Assembly: GCF_014640635.1 (NCBI RefSeq)
Contig: NZ_BMHI01000005.1
Coordinates: forward strand, 248,001 to 312,000
Length of the DNA stretch: 64,000 nt
DNA from: Flexivirga endophytica
GTDB lineage: Bacteria > Actinomycetota > Actinomycetes > Actinomycetales > Dermatophilaceae
Reading direction: 5' to 3'
The position numbers and the translations under genes are program-made. Under the pieces are notes generated by a model. The model saw only the letters and a program-made list of their open reading frames with translations, did not search any database and was not told the origin of the DNA. Within the stretch, counting starts at the first letter, position 1, and the number at the start of each line of letters is the position of its first letter. Shown here piece by piece: positions 1-8,952 of the stretch.

Positions 1-668
<668 letters not shown>

Positions 669-736
669 ATAGGCTTCGGATCGCGCCGGACGTCGTCGTA
701 CGCCCCCTGTACGGCGTGCGGTGCGGTTCGTAAGAG

Positions 737-773
737 CATCGGCCACGACTGCTTCTGGCAGTCGTGGCCGATG
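737..773 (+). terminator. hairpin terminator after hppD
   Basis: A perfect 16-bp inverted repeat (737-752 with 758-773, 5-nt loop) lies between the stop of hppD and the stop of the convergent methyltransferase gene. There is no T-tract, as is common in actinobacteria. It may serve both strands. Confidence 0.75.
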
Positions 774-800
774 TCATGCTGCGGCGGTCGGTGTCGGCGA

Positions 801-1649
801 TCAGCGCGCTGCCGTGAACACCCGCGCGAGGCCGGGCAGGGCATATCCGGCGCCGTCACGAAAGCGCTCCGCACGCTTCTCGATCTCGCCGCGCAGCTGT
901 GCCCGAGTGCCCTGGCTCTGCGCGCGCAGAGCCATCGAGATCGGGCCTGCGAAGTCGCTCACCCACGACCACAGGTCATCCGGGTCGGTGAACCGGTAGG
1001 TCAGTGGGACGTCTTGGACCGAGGTCGCGGTGAAGCCGGCATCGCGCGCCAGTTGATGGGTGCCGTCCTCGTCGGCGAGTGCGAACATGTTGGGCTGCCC
1101 AGGTGCGGGCGGCTGGAACAAGCCGTGCTCGGCCAGGACGGACCCGGGAAGCATGAAGAACGGATTCGCCGCGGCCGCTGCGAACACCGCGAAGACGAGG
1201 CGTCCGCCGGGTCGCAGCACACGGTCGGCCTCCCGCAGGCCCTGCAACGGGTCGGGCAACAGCATGTAGATCCATCGGGCCGCCACCCGATCGACACTGT
1301 CGTCCGCGAGCGTGAGGGCGGTGACGTCCAACTGCTCGAACGAGATGTCCAATCTCTTGCCGTAGGAACGCCGTTCGGCCGCCGCGACCATCTGCAGCGA
1401 GAGGTCTCCGGCGCGGACGGTGCCGGCGAATCCTGGCCGCTCAGCCACTGCTGTCGCTATGTCTGCCGTCGGTCCGCACGCGAGCTCGACCACCGTGTCG
1501 GTGTCCCGTGGTGCGAGAGCCTCGACCATCGCGTCGGTCAGCGGGCGGGTGACGCCGGCGTGCCACTCACCCCTGGCGTCCCACTCGGCCGCGACGGAGT
1601 CCCACATGCCTTCTGCATCGAACCCCATCGGGGTGTCGTCTGTCGTCAT
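801..1649 (-). CDS. class I SAM-dependent methyltransferase
   Basis: A 282-residue putative methyltransferase of unknown substrate. SAM motif I is DTVVELACGP at about residues 51-60, and an acidic motif II and a UbiE-like LRPGGRLVFAVF strand follow, which is the order seen in class I Rossmann methyltransferases. An ATG 15 bases upstream (1664) is also possible; 1649 is preferred because GGGCAGG precedes it. A TAGCGT box on the minus strand (677-682 of the second kilobase, i.e. 1677-1682) could be its -10. It converges on hppD. Nothing nearby indicates the substrate. Confidence 0.8.
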   Translation of the reverse strand: MTTDDTPMGFDAEGMWDSVAAEWDARGEWHAGVTRPLTDAMVEALAPRDTDTVVELACGPTADIATAVAERPGFAGTVRAGDLSLQMVAAAERRSYGKRLDISFEQLDVTALTLADDSVDRVAARWIYMLLPDPLQGLREADRVLRPGGRLVFAVFAAAAANPFFMLPGSVLAEHGLFQPPAPGQPNMFALADEDGTHQLARDAGFTATSVQDVPLTYRFTDPDDLWSWVSDFAGPISMALRAQSQGTRAQLRGEIEKRAERFRDGAGYALPGLARVFTAAR

Positions 1650-1744
1650 GGTCCTGCCCGTCATACGAATCAGTCGACGCTAGCACCGGTTCGCTGACCG
1701 GCGGCCCTATTTGCAGCTGACCGAAGGTGCTGTGCGGCCGCACG

Positions 1745-2047
1745 TCACGAGCTGCGCTGCATCTCCCACGCCTGCCGCAACGCGTGTTGTATGGCGCCGC
1801 TGTCGCCATACAACATCGCTTGCACCTTCATGTGCGCGTCGTAGCTCGGCGGTACGCCGAAGGTGTCCGGATGATCGGTCACGAGCCGCTCGCGCACGTC
1901 GAACGCACAGCGGATCATCAACTCGTCGGAGGCGATCAGGCGTGCGACGATCCGATTGTCGACGTACCAGGCGGGGACCGCACTGGTGCCCTTGCGCTTG
2001 CAGCCGGGCAGTGTCACGAGGAACTCGGCGACCTCGTCGGGCGTCAT
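1745..2047 (-). CDS. MmcQ/YjbR-like protein
   Basis: A 100-residue protein resembling the MmcQ/YjbR family (CyaY-like fold, sometimes annotated as DNA-binding). The typical pattern is an early LPGCKRKGTSAVPAWYVD segment, a central IRCAFDVRERLV strand, then a DTFGVPPSYDAHMKVQAML stretch. It is shorter than most members, so the family call is tentative. It starts 6 bases after the stop of the DUF2269 gene and is probably co-transcribed with it. Its 3' end contains a perfect 12-bp inverted repeat (1785-1815). Confidence 0.6.
   Translation of the reverse strand: MTPDEVAEFLVTLPGCKRKGTSAVPAWYVDNRIVARLIASDELMIRCAFDVRERLVTDHPDTFGVPPSYDAHMKVQAMLYGDSGAIQHALRQAWEMQRSS
1785..1815. repeat. 12-bp inverted repeat carrying GTATG/CATAC
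   Basis: Bases 1785-1796 (TGTTGTATGGCG) are the exact reverse complement of 1804-1815, with a 7-base spacer. It lies inside the last codons of the MmcQ/YjbR-like gene and can form a hairpin in its mRNA. Each arm contains one copy of the pentamer that is enriched across the window. Confidence 0.8.
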
Positions 2048-2053
2048 GTTGGG

Positions 2054-2527
2054 TCAGCTGCCCGGTCGGTAGACCATCAGCACCACGATGACCGCAAAGA
2101 TGATGCCGACGACGCCACCGGAGGCGGCGACCAGCGCGGTCTGTGATTTCACTGCGGTCTGCAGATCGCCGCCGGCTGCGTCTTCGGCGCCGCTCCGGAT
2201 GGTGTCGGCGGCGCGCTCCAGGGCCGGCACGACGACCACGAAGGTCACTACGACCGCAATCACCCACAGCAGCAACGAGAGCCAGATCCAGGTGTCGCCG
2301 AACGAGCCGAGCTCCTTCCCGCGACGCTTCTGCGACATCAGCCCGAGGCCGAAGATGACGACCAACACCGACGCCATCGAGTAGATCTTCGCCATCCGCG
2401 CCGAGGAGCCGATCGCGAGCGCGTCCGCCTGCCGCAGACCGCGCGAAGCGGTGGTCACCGCATGAACCAGCGGCCCGATCGCGAAGATCGCCGTCAGCAG
2501 GTGTAGCAGCAGCAGCAGCTTCAGCAT
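2054..2527 (-). CDS. DUF2269 family membrane protein
   Basis: A 157-residue integral membrane protein with four hydrophobic segments at about residues 2-25, 50-65, 80-102 and 130-152, matching DUF2269 in length and layout. Function is unknown. It begins LLLLLHLLTAIFAIGPLVHA, typical of the family's first helix with a conserved His. It leads a probable two-gene minus-strand operon with the MmcQ/YjbR-like gene. Confidence 0.7.
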   Translation of the reverse strand: MLKLLLLLHLLTAIFAIGPLVHAVTTASRGLRQADALAIGSSARMAKIYSMASVLVVIFGLGLMSQKRRGKELGSFGDTWIWLSLLLWVIAVVVTFVVVVPALERAADTIRSGAEDAAGGDLQTAVKSQTALVAASGGVVGIIFAVIVVLMVYRPGS

Positions 2528-2582
2528 GCGGGTGCGCCTACTCGTCGGTTGGTCTCAATTTGGGAGAGCTTCGGTGTGCCGC

Positions 2583-2613
2583 TTGACGTTTCAAGAGTTT
2601 GGGGGACTAGCGT
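2583..2613 (+). promoter_or_regulatory. candidate promoter for the APC permease
   Basis: TTGACG at 2583-2588 and TAGCGT at 2608-2613 are separated by 19 bases, slightly more than the usual 17-18. They lie about 105 bases upstream of the permease start at 2719. Assignment rests on motif resemblance only. Confidence 0.35.
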
Positions 2614-2718
2614 GCTATCGCTCTCGGAGTGTGTCACAGTTCACAGGTTGTGGTGCTCGGCGGAGCATGACATGAAATTTGCACCGTGCATGGGAGCCGA
2701 AAGGGATGATGCACAACT

Positions 2719-4422
2719 ATGAGTGTTGACACCGACAAGGTAGACAACATCGCTGGAGATGATCCGCATCTCAAGAAGGAGTTCGGCACAATCGGACTCC
2801 TCTTCACCGCCATCGGCTCGATCATCGGGTCGGGGTGGCTGTTCAGCTCGCTGCACGCCTCCAGCCTGGCCGGACCGGCCGCGATCCTGTCATGGGTCGT
2901 CGGCACAATCATGTTCCTGTTCATCGGACTCAGTTACGCCGAGCTCGGCGTGATGATGCCGCGAAGCGGCGGCGTCGCGCGCTACCCGCACTACGCGTGG
3001 GGCTCGTTCGCCAGCTACTCCTTCGGCTGGATCACCTGGCTGGCGTGTGCCTCGGTCGCCGCGGTCGAGGTCTCGGCAGTGCTGACCTACGCGTCGTCAT
3101 ACATCCACTGGCTGGAGAACCCGAACGGCACGCTGAAGCCGGCCGGTCTGGTCGTCGCCATCCTTATGCTCGGCCTCTTCGTGCTGATCAACTTCCTGGG
3201 CGTGAAGTGGTTCGCCCGGATCAACAACGTGCTGGTCTGGTGGAAGCTCATCATGATCGTCCTGGTGATCGTCGCGATCATGATCGCTGCGTTCCACAGC
3301 GGTAACTTCTCCGCGACCGTCAAGGACGGCAGCGGTTTCGCGCCGAACGGCATCAAGGGGGCGATGGAAGCCATCCCGGCGGCCGGTATCGCCTTCTCCT
3401 TCCTCGGCTGGCGCCAGGGCATCGAGTTGGCCGGTGAGACCGACAACCCGAAGAAGAACGTCCCGCTGACGCTGATCGGCTCGATCCTGATCTGCGGTGT
3501 TCTCTACATCCTGCTGCAGGTCGCCTTCATCGGAGCCCTCGACCCGTCCGCGCTGGCCGAGAACGGCTGGTCCGGTGTCGGTAACGCCATCGAGACCGGC
3601 ACCTCTGCCGGTAACTTCAGCCCACTCGCCGCGCTGGCCACTTTCCTCGGCATGGGCTGGCTGGCCGGACTGCTCTACGCAGACGCATTCATCAGCCCCG
3701 GTGACACCGGCCTGATCTACACCAGCGTCACCGCGCGCATGTCCTACGCGATGGGTCGTAACCGCAACGCACCCGCGGAGCTGGCGAAGGTCAACAACAA
3801 CGGCGTGCCGTGGGTCAGCCTCATCCTCGCGTGGATCGCCGGCTCGATCTTCTTCCTGCCGTTCCCGAGTTGGCAGCAGTTGGTCTCCATCGTCACCTCG
3901 CTCACCGTGCTGTCCTTCGGTAGTGGTTCGATCGCGCTGCTGACCTTCCGCAAGCAGCTGCCGGACATGGAGCGTCCCTACCGCAGTCGGATGCCGTGGG
4001 TCATCGCTCCGCTGGCTCTGCTGGCCACCAACCTGATCATGTACTGGGCCGGTTGGGACCAGGTCTGGAAGATGATGGCGGCAGTCGCCATCGGTTACAT
4101 CTTCCTGGGCATCTTCCAGGCGATGGACAAGGGCCGGGCTCCCAAGTTGGAGTTCAAATACGGCTGGTGGGTGCTGGTGTGGTTCGCCGGGATCACCCTG
4201 GTCAGCTACCTCGGTAGCTACTCCGGTTCCGACACGAAGGAAGCCGGCCAGGCCGACGTCTACGGCTTCAACGGCGGCATCGTCGCCAACATCGTTCTGA
4301 CGGCAGTTGTCCTGGCTCTCGCCTGGTACTGCCAGCTGCCGAAGGAGCGGGTCGAGGCGATCCTCAACGAAACCGAGGAGATCATCGACGAGGACGAGGA
4401 GAAGCTGGCCCCTGGGGTCTGA
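2719..4422 (+). CDS. APC-superfamily amino-acid permease
   Basis: A 567-residue inner-membrane transporter with about twelve hydrophobic helices. The first helix carries the diagnostic substrate-binding segment FTAIGSIIGSGWLFSS (about residues 30-45). GWRQGIELAGETDNPKKNVP in the middle is the conserved region between helices 6 and 7 of amino-acid:proton symporters. The acidic C-terminal tail (IIDEDEEK) is cytoplasmic. The substrate cannot be read from sequence; neighbouring tyrosine-catabolism genes make an aromatic or general amino acid plausible, which is inference. It has its own candidate promoter and ends at a strong hairpin, so it is probably monocistronic. Confidence 0.88.
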   Translation: MSVDTDKVDNIAGDDPHLKKEFGTIGLLFTAIGSIIGSGWLFSSLHASSLAGPAAILSWVVGTIMFLFIGLSYAELGVMMPRSGGVARYPHYAWGSFASYSFGWITWLACASVAAVEVSAVLTYASSYIHWLENPNGTLKPAGLVVAILMLGLFVLINFLGVKWFARINNVLVWWKLIMIVLVIVAIMIAAFHSGNFSATVKDGSGFAPNGIKGAMEAIPAAGIAFSFLGWRQGIELAGETDNPKKNVPLTLIGSILICGVLYILLQVAFIGALDPSALAENGWSGVGNAIETGTSAGNFSPLAALATFLGMGWLAGLLYADAFISPGDTGLIYTSVTARMSYAMGRNRNAPAELAKVNNNGVPWVSLILAWIAGSIFFLPFPSWQQLVSIVTSLTVLSFGSGSIALLTFRKQLPDMERPYRSRMPWVIAPLALLATNLIMYWAGWDQVWKMMAAVAIGYIFLGIFQAMDKGRAPKLEFKYGWWVLVWFAGITLVSYLGSYSGSDTKEAGQADVYGFNGGIVANIVLTAVVLALAWYCQLPKERVEAILNETEEIIDEDEEKLAPGV

Positions 4423-4438
4423 GTCACCGTCATCGCGA

Positions 4439-4476
4439 CACGCGCCTCCTTCCCTACTTGGGGGAGGAGGCGCGTG
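4439..4476 (+). terminator. hairpin terminator after the APC permease
   Basis: A 16-bp stem (4439-4454 with 4461-4476) with one G-T wobble and a 6-base loop lies 16 bases after the permease stop. GC-rich, no long T-tract. Confidence 0.8.
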
Positions 4477-4537
4477 GTCGTTCGGTCGCCCGCCTCCCCG
4501 CGCGAGGCCACCGGACGCAATGAGAGGATGGGGAATC

Positions 4538-5449
4538 ATGAGCGAACGCGCGTCGGGTTGGTATGACGACCCCCAGGATCCGGACCAGCTTCGCTACTGG
4601 GACGGCATCCTGTGGAGCGGCCGGACGATGCCGAAGGTGAAGCCGGGTCTGGACCGGTCCCGCATCGGTGACGCGCGGCGACAGTACGAAGACGAGCAGG
4701 AGCGCAAGCGCGCAGCGGAAGAGGCACAGGTCTCCGGCGGGTACGGACAGCGACCGCAGTTGCGTCGCTACCAGCCCACCGATCAGCCGCACTCGCGGCA
4801 GTACCCGGGCGGGCCGCAGTCGCCATACGCACATCAGCAGGGCTACGCCCCGAAGCCGGTCAAGACGACCCCGGACGGCGAGCCGACGGCGTCCTGGTGG
4901 CGGCGACTGTTCGCCTACGTCATCGACAACATCCTGCTGTCGATCGTCGCCGTGGCGATCTCCTGGACCTGGCTGGAGCCGTGGGTCACCACCATCACCG
5001 ACTGGTACGGCGATCTGATCACCGCAGCCGAGAACGGCGGATCGCAGCCGCCGGTGCCCGACGCGATCTACGACGTGCCGTGGCAGTTCCCGGTGGCCGC
5101 GCTGCTGCTCTACCTGGTCTACGAGATCGGCCTCGTCGCCTGGCGCGGTCAGACGCTCGGGCACCTGATCTGCGGGGTGCGCGTGCGTGGCGCGGCCTCG
5201 ACCGCGAAGCCCGACCTGAGTGCGTCCGCGTTGCGTGCGGTGGTCAAGGGCGTCAGCAACATCACCTCACTGGTGCCGTTCGTCGCGTCATTGGGCACCG
5301 TCTTCAGCCTTGTCGACGGCCTCGTGCCGCTCGGCGACGGCAACGCGCAGTCGTTGCACGACAAGGCCGCCAAGACATACGTCGTCAGCGCACGGGCGCC
5401 CAAGACGCCGCAGACGGCCCAGCTGCCGCCGCCATACGTCGGACGATAG
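4538..5449 (+). CDS. RDD family membrane protein with DUF2510 domain
   Basis: A 303-residue protein. The N-terminus (residues 6-30, GWYDDPQDPDQLRYWDGILW) is a DUF2510 module, common at the front of actinobacterial membrane proteins. A Gln/Pro/Tyr-rich linker follows to about residue 110, then an RDD membrane domain with hydrophobic segments near 125-145, 185-205 and 245-265. Its precise role is unknown. The start at 4538 was chosen because GAGGATGGGG lies just upstream and the DUF2510 motif begins at once; the frame is open further upstream, and an in-frame ATG at 4520 is possible. It converges on fahA. Confidence 0.85.
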   Translation: MSERASGWYDDPQDPDQLRYWDGILWSGRTMPKVKPGLDRSRIGDARRQYEDEQERKRAAEEAQVSGGYGQRPQLRRYQPTDQPHSRQYPGGPQSPYAHQQGYAPKPVKTTPDGEPTASWWRRLFAYVIDNILLSIVAVAISWTWLEPWVTTITDWYGDLITAAENGGSQPPVPDAIYDVPWQFPVAALLLYLVYEIGLVAWRGQTLGHLICGVRVRGAASTAKPDLSASALRAVVKGVSNITSLVPFVASLGTVFSLVDGLVPLGDGNAQSLHDKAAKTYVVSARAPKTPQTAQLPPPYVGR

Positions 5450-5489
5450 ACGCCCGCGAATATCGGCGGCGGAAGAGACGCCGGGTGAC

Positions 5490-6683
5490 CTAGACGCTCG
5501 GGATGATCCGGCCGCTGACCTCACCGAGGGCGAGCCGGCCACCGTCGGGAGCGGGCGCGGTCGCGGTGATCGTCACGATGTCGCCGTCCTCCAGGAAGCT
5601 GCGCTCGGTGCCGTCGTCCAGCCGGACCGGCTCCTTGCCGCTCCACGCCAGCTCCAGCAGACTGCCACGCTGGTCTCGCGCGTCCCCGGAAACCGTGCCG
5701 GACGCGAAGAGGTCGCCGTCGCGCAGACTCGCGCCGTTGACCGTCAGGTGCGCCAGCATCTGGGTCGGGCTCCAGTACATCTTCTTGTATGGCGGACGCG
5801 ACACGACGGTGTCGTTGAGGCGCACCTCGAGCTCGAGGTCGAGACCGAAGAGATCGTCACCGCGTAAGTAGTCCAACGGCTTCGGATCCTGTGCCGGCAG
5901 CGGGAGTTTCGCCGCCTTCAGCGCTTCCATCGGGGTGATCCACGGGCTCAGTGTCGAGGCGAACGACTTGCCGAGGAACGGACCGAGGGGCACGTATTCC
6001 CAGGCCTGGATGTCACGTGCCGACCAGTCGTTGAACAGCGCGACGCCGAAGAGGTGCTCGCCGGCCTCGTCGACCGATACGCGCGTGCCCACCTCGGTCT
6101 CGCCGCCGACGATGAAGCCGACCTCCGCCTCGATGTCGAGGCGCACGCTCGGGCCGAAGAGCGGCTCGGGGTCGTCCTTGCCCTTGCGCTGACCGACCGG
6201 TCGCACGACGTCGGTGCCGGAGACCACGACGGTGCCGGAGCGTCCGTGATAGCCGATCGGCAGGTGCTTCCAGTTGGGGGTGAGCGCGGCACCGTCGGGA
6301 CGGAAGATCGATCCGACGTTGGTGGCGTGTTGCTCGCTGGCGTAGAAATCGACGTAGTCCGCGATCTGCACCGGCAGATGCAATGTCACGTCGGCGAGGG
6401 GCTTGGTAGCTGCCGCGACGAGTCCTTTGCGCTCGTCGTCCCGCAGGATGGCCTGCAACCACTCGCGCGCCGCGGACCAGGACGAACGACCTTGTGTCAG
6501 GAAGGGATTCAGCGAACTGTTGTCGAAGATTCGGGCCCACTTGCGGACGCTGTCCGCCTTGGCCAGGGTCGCCAGCTCGATGACGTCGTCGCCCAGCCGC
6601 GTGACGACCTGAGCACCGCCGTCGGCGGTGCTGGCCACGCCATACGGGAGATTGTCGATGCCCCAGAGTTCGGTGCCGTTCAT
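5490..6683 (-). CDS. fahA: fumarylacetoacetase
   Basis: Hydrolyses fumarylacetoacetate to fumarate and acetoacetate, the last step of homogentisate catabolism. The 397-residue length fits eukaryotic-type FAH. Diagnostic segments are present: DYVDFYASEQHATNVGSIFR with the catalytic His, YHGRSGTVVVSG, DIEAEVGFIVGG with the metal-binding acidic residues, and FNDWSARDIQAWEYVPLGPF. It lies 11 bases downstream of the uncharacterised gene at 6695-7492 and is probably co-transcribed with it, both divergent from hmgA. Confidence 0.96.
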   Translation of the reverse strand: MNGTELWGIDNLPYGVASTADGGAQVVTRLGDDVIELATLAKADSVRKWARIFDNSSLNPFLTQGRSSWSAAREWLQAILRDDERKGLVAAATKPLADVTLHLPVQIADYVDFYASEQHATNVGSIFRPDGAALTPNWKHLPIGYHGRSGTVVVSGTDVVRPVGQRKGKDDPEPLFGPSVRLDIEAEVGFIVGGETEVGTRVSVDEAGEHLFGVALFNDWSARDIQAWEYVPLGPFLGKSFASTLSPWITPMEALKAAKLPLPAQDPKPLDYLRGDDLFGLDLELEVRLNDTVVSRPPYKKMYWSPTQMLAHLTVNGASLRDGDLFASGTVSGDARDQRGSLLELAWSGKEPVRLDDGTERSFLEDGDIVTITATAPAPDGGRLALGEVSGRIIPSV

Positions 6684-6694
6684 GTGATCCTTCC

Positions 6695-7492
6695 TCAGAT
6701 CAGGCCGAGGGCGGCCAGGTCGCGAATCGGGTCGAGCACGTCGCAGCAGCCGAAGCTGGTGAAGACATTGCGCACGTTGACGGCATCAGCCTCGGAGAGT
6801 GCCCGGACGGCGCTGCCGATCGATGCCTCGTCGCGGTCGGTGAGCGCCGCGGCGACGTCGTCGCCGAGCAGTGCCGAGTGGACGGCCAGCAATATGCCCA
6901 GGAAGCCGAACTGCTCCTCGTCATCGGCGGTGTGCGCGATCGCGCGGTGCAGTCCGCCGGTCAGCTTGAAGGCGAGGCCGAGTTGCACGCACTCGGTGAT
7001 GAATGCGGCGGTGTCGGCTGTGGACGGAACGGCGTTGGTCGGGGTCGAACCGGTGCGGAGCTTCGCGACGACCTGACCGTCGTGCTCGGCGAGGTCCGGC
7101 AGCAGAACGCGGCCTGCGGCACCGGCCGACACCTCGACGGCGACCGGCACCGACAGGTCGAGCACCTGCTCCCAGCCGTCGACCGCGGCGACCTCGACGC
7201 CGGCCAGTGCATGACCGGCGGCATCAGCCACGTCTCCGGCGGCGGCGACAACCTCCGCGATCGGCGTCTCCCTGCGGCCGATGACACCGATGACCAGGCC
7301 GCTGTGGTCCTCGAGCGCCTCGTCGATCAACGGAGGCGGCAACAGCAGCGGGCCGACGAAATCGGATGCCGGGGTGCCGCGACGCGCGGAGCGGCGCTCG
7401 ATAGCCTCGGAGAGCGAGAAGTTTCCCGGTGGGAAGACGGCCGCGTCGTCGACCAACTGAGTGAACAGCGTTCGGGTGGGCAGACTGGGCAT
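6695..7492 (-). CDS. uncharacterised protein of the homogentisate cluster
   Basis: I do not recognise a named family. The 265-residue soluble protein starts MPSLPTRTLFTQLVDDAAVF; no signal peptide or membrane helix is seen. It has alternating beta-alpha character and a motif VVAKLRTGS at about residues 140-150, then FITECVQLGLAFKLTGGLHRA. A similar Lys-Leu-Arg-Thr-Gly and Phe-Lys-x-Thr-x-Gly-Leu-His pairing recurs in unannotated actinobacterial proteins from memory. A longer start at 7537 is open but would run toward hmgA. It precedes fahA by 11 bases and is divergent from hmgA, so a role in the same pathway is likely; the isomerase step is the one not otherwise encoded here. Confidence 0.75.
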   Translation of the reverse strand: MPSLPTRTLFTQLVDDAAVFPPGNFSLSEAIERRSARRGTPASDFVGPLLLPPPLIDEALEDHSGLVIGVIGRRETPIAEVVAAAGDVADAAGHALAGVEVAAVDGWEQVLDLSVPVAVEVSAGAAGRVLLPDLAEHDGQVVAKLRTGSTPTNAVPSTADTAAFITECVQLGLAFKLTGGLHRAIAHTADDEEQFGFLGILLAVHSALLGDDVAAALTDRDEASIGSAVRALSEADAVNVRNVFTSFGCCDVLDPIRDLAALGLI

Positions 7493-7577
7493 GTTGCCAC
7501 CGTAGCCAGCGACCCGGCCGCGCTTGCGACGGGCCACAAGCCCGCAACGAGGAACTGACGGGGAAAGAAGGAGAACA

Positions 7578-8813
7578 ATGGCGTTCTACCGATCGATGGG
7601 ACAGCTGCCACGGCAACGACACACCGCACTGCGGCGGCCGGACGGCAGCGTCTTCTACGAGGAGCTGATGGGGGAGGAGGGATTCTCCAGCGACTCGTCG
7701 CTGCTCTACCACCGCGGCCTGCCGTCAGCGATCTCCGACGCGAAGGCGTGGGACTTCACCTGGTCCCTGGACACCCAGCCCAATCATCCGCTGTTGCCCC
7801 GGCACCTCAAGTTGCATGACCTCTTCGGTGACGACGACACCGGCGTCGACGCCGTCACCGGACGCCGGTTGGTGTTGGGCAACGGCGACGTGCGCATCTC
7901 GTATGTCGTCGCCGACGCGCCAAGTCCCTGGTATCGCAACGGGATCGGTGACGAGTGCGTGTATGTCGAGCGCGGTGCCGCGCGCGTCGAGACGGTCTTC
8001 GGCGCGTTCGACGTGGCCGAGGGTGACTATCTGATCGTGCCGCGCGCGACGACGCACCGCTGGCTGCCGGTCGCCTCGGGGGACGAAGGATTCACCGAGC
8101 CGCTGCGGGTCTACGCGATCGAGGGCAACTCGCACATCGCGCCGCCGAAGCGTTACCTGTCGCGCTACGGCCAGTTGCTGGAGCACGCGCCATACTGCGA
8201 ACGTGACCTGCGCGGCCCCGACGGGCCGCTTCTCGCGGACGACATCGGCGCCGAATCCTCAGCTCCCACAGAGGTTTACGTGAAGCATCGTGGCGTCGGT
8301 GGCCAGATCGTCGGCACGATCTACACCTACCCCTACCACCCGCTGGACGTCGTCGGTTGGGACGGCTGCCTCTACCCCTACGCGTTCAACGTCGCCGACT
8401 TCATGCCGATCACCGGCAAGGTGCACCAGCCACCGCCTGTGCACCAGGTCTTCGAAGGCACCAACTTCGTGGTGTGCAACTTCGTGCCGCGCAAGGTCGA
8501 CTACCACGAGGCGTCGATCCCGGTGCCCTACTACCACTCCAACGTCGACAGCGACGAGATCATGTTCTACGTCGACGGCGACTACGAGGCGCGCAAAGGA
8601 TCCGGCATCGGCAAGGGCTCGATCTCGCTGCACCCCGGCGGTCACGCGCACGGACCGCAGCCGGGCGCCTACGAGAAGTCGATCGGCGTGCACGAGTTCG
8701 ACGAGCTCGCGGTCATGGTCGACACCTTCCGGCCGATGGAGCTGGGTGAGGCCGGTAGCGCGACCGACGACGGCAAGTACGCCTGGAGCTGGGTCGGCGG
8801 CAAGCACAGCTGA
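7578..8813 (+). CDS. hmgA: homogentisate 1,2-dioxygenase
   Basis: Opens the ring of homogentisate to maleylacetoacetate using Fe(II) and oxygen. At 411 residues it is slightly shorter than proteobacterial forms. The iron-binding region is clear: YYHSNVDSDEIMFYVDG supplies His and Glu, and HPGGHAHGPQPG supplies the second His. GTNFVVCNFVPRKVDYH and the SxxxLLYHR segment near the N-terminus also match the family. The ATG at 7578 follows GAAGGAGA; the frame is open upstream to 7524 but without a better ribosome site. Divergent from the unknown gene and fahA across an 85-base gap. Confidence 0.96.
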   Translation: MAFYRSMGQLPRQRHTALRRPDGSVFYEELMGEEGFSSDSSLLYHRGLPSAISDAKAWDFTWSLDTQPNHPLLPRHLKLHDLFGDDDTGVDAVTGRRLVLGNGDVRISYVVADAPSPWYRNGIGDECVYVERGAARVETVFGAFDVAEGDYLIVPRATTHRWLPVASGDEGFTEPLRVYAIEGNSHIAPPKRYLSRYGQLLEHAPYCERDLRGPDGPLLADDIGAESSAPTEVYVKHRGVGGQIVGTIYTYPYHPLDVVGWDGCLYPYAFNVADFMPITGKVHQPPPVHQVFEGTNFVVCNFVPRKVDYHEASIPVPYYHSNVDSDEIMFYVDGDYEARKGSGIGKGSISLHPGGHAHGPQPGAYEKSIGVHEFDELAVMVDTFRPMELGEAGSATDDGKYAWSWVGGKHS

Positions 8814-8952
8814 GCTCAGCAGCTCTGGCTATGCCGAAGGTGTCCGTGGGGCAGACCTGTGGCGTTTACCGGGATTTCGCCGTCGAACGCCGCTAGCGTG
8901 GTCCAGTTGCCGAGCGCGATCCGCCCGGTGCCCGATCCTTGAAGGAGATTCC

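Noticed and set aside
3097-4539. Minus-strand open frame of 480 codons
   Set aside because: Antisense to the APC permease; composition is that of a shadow frame and it crosses the permease terminator.
8290-8952. Upstream extension of the 5'-nucleotidase
   Set aside because: Reads hmgA out of frame; the Tat signal and ribosome site place the start at 8953.
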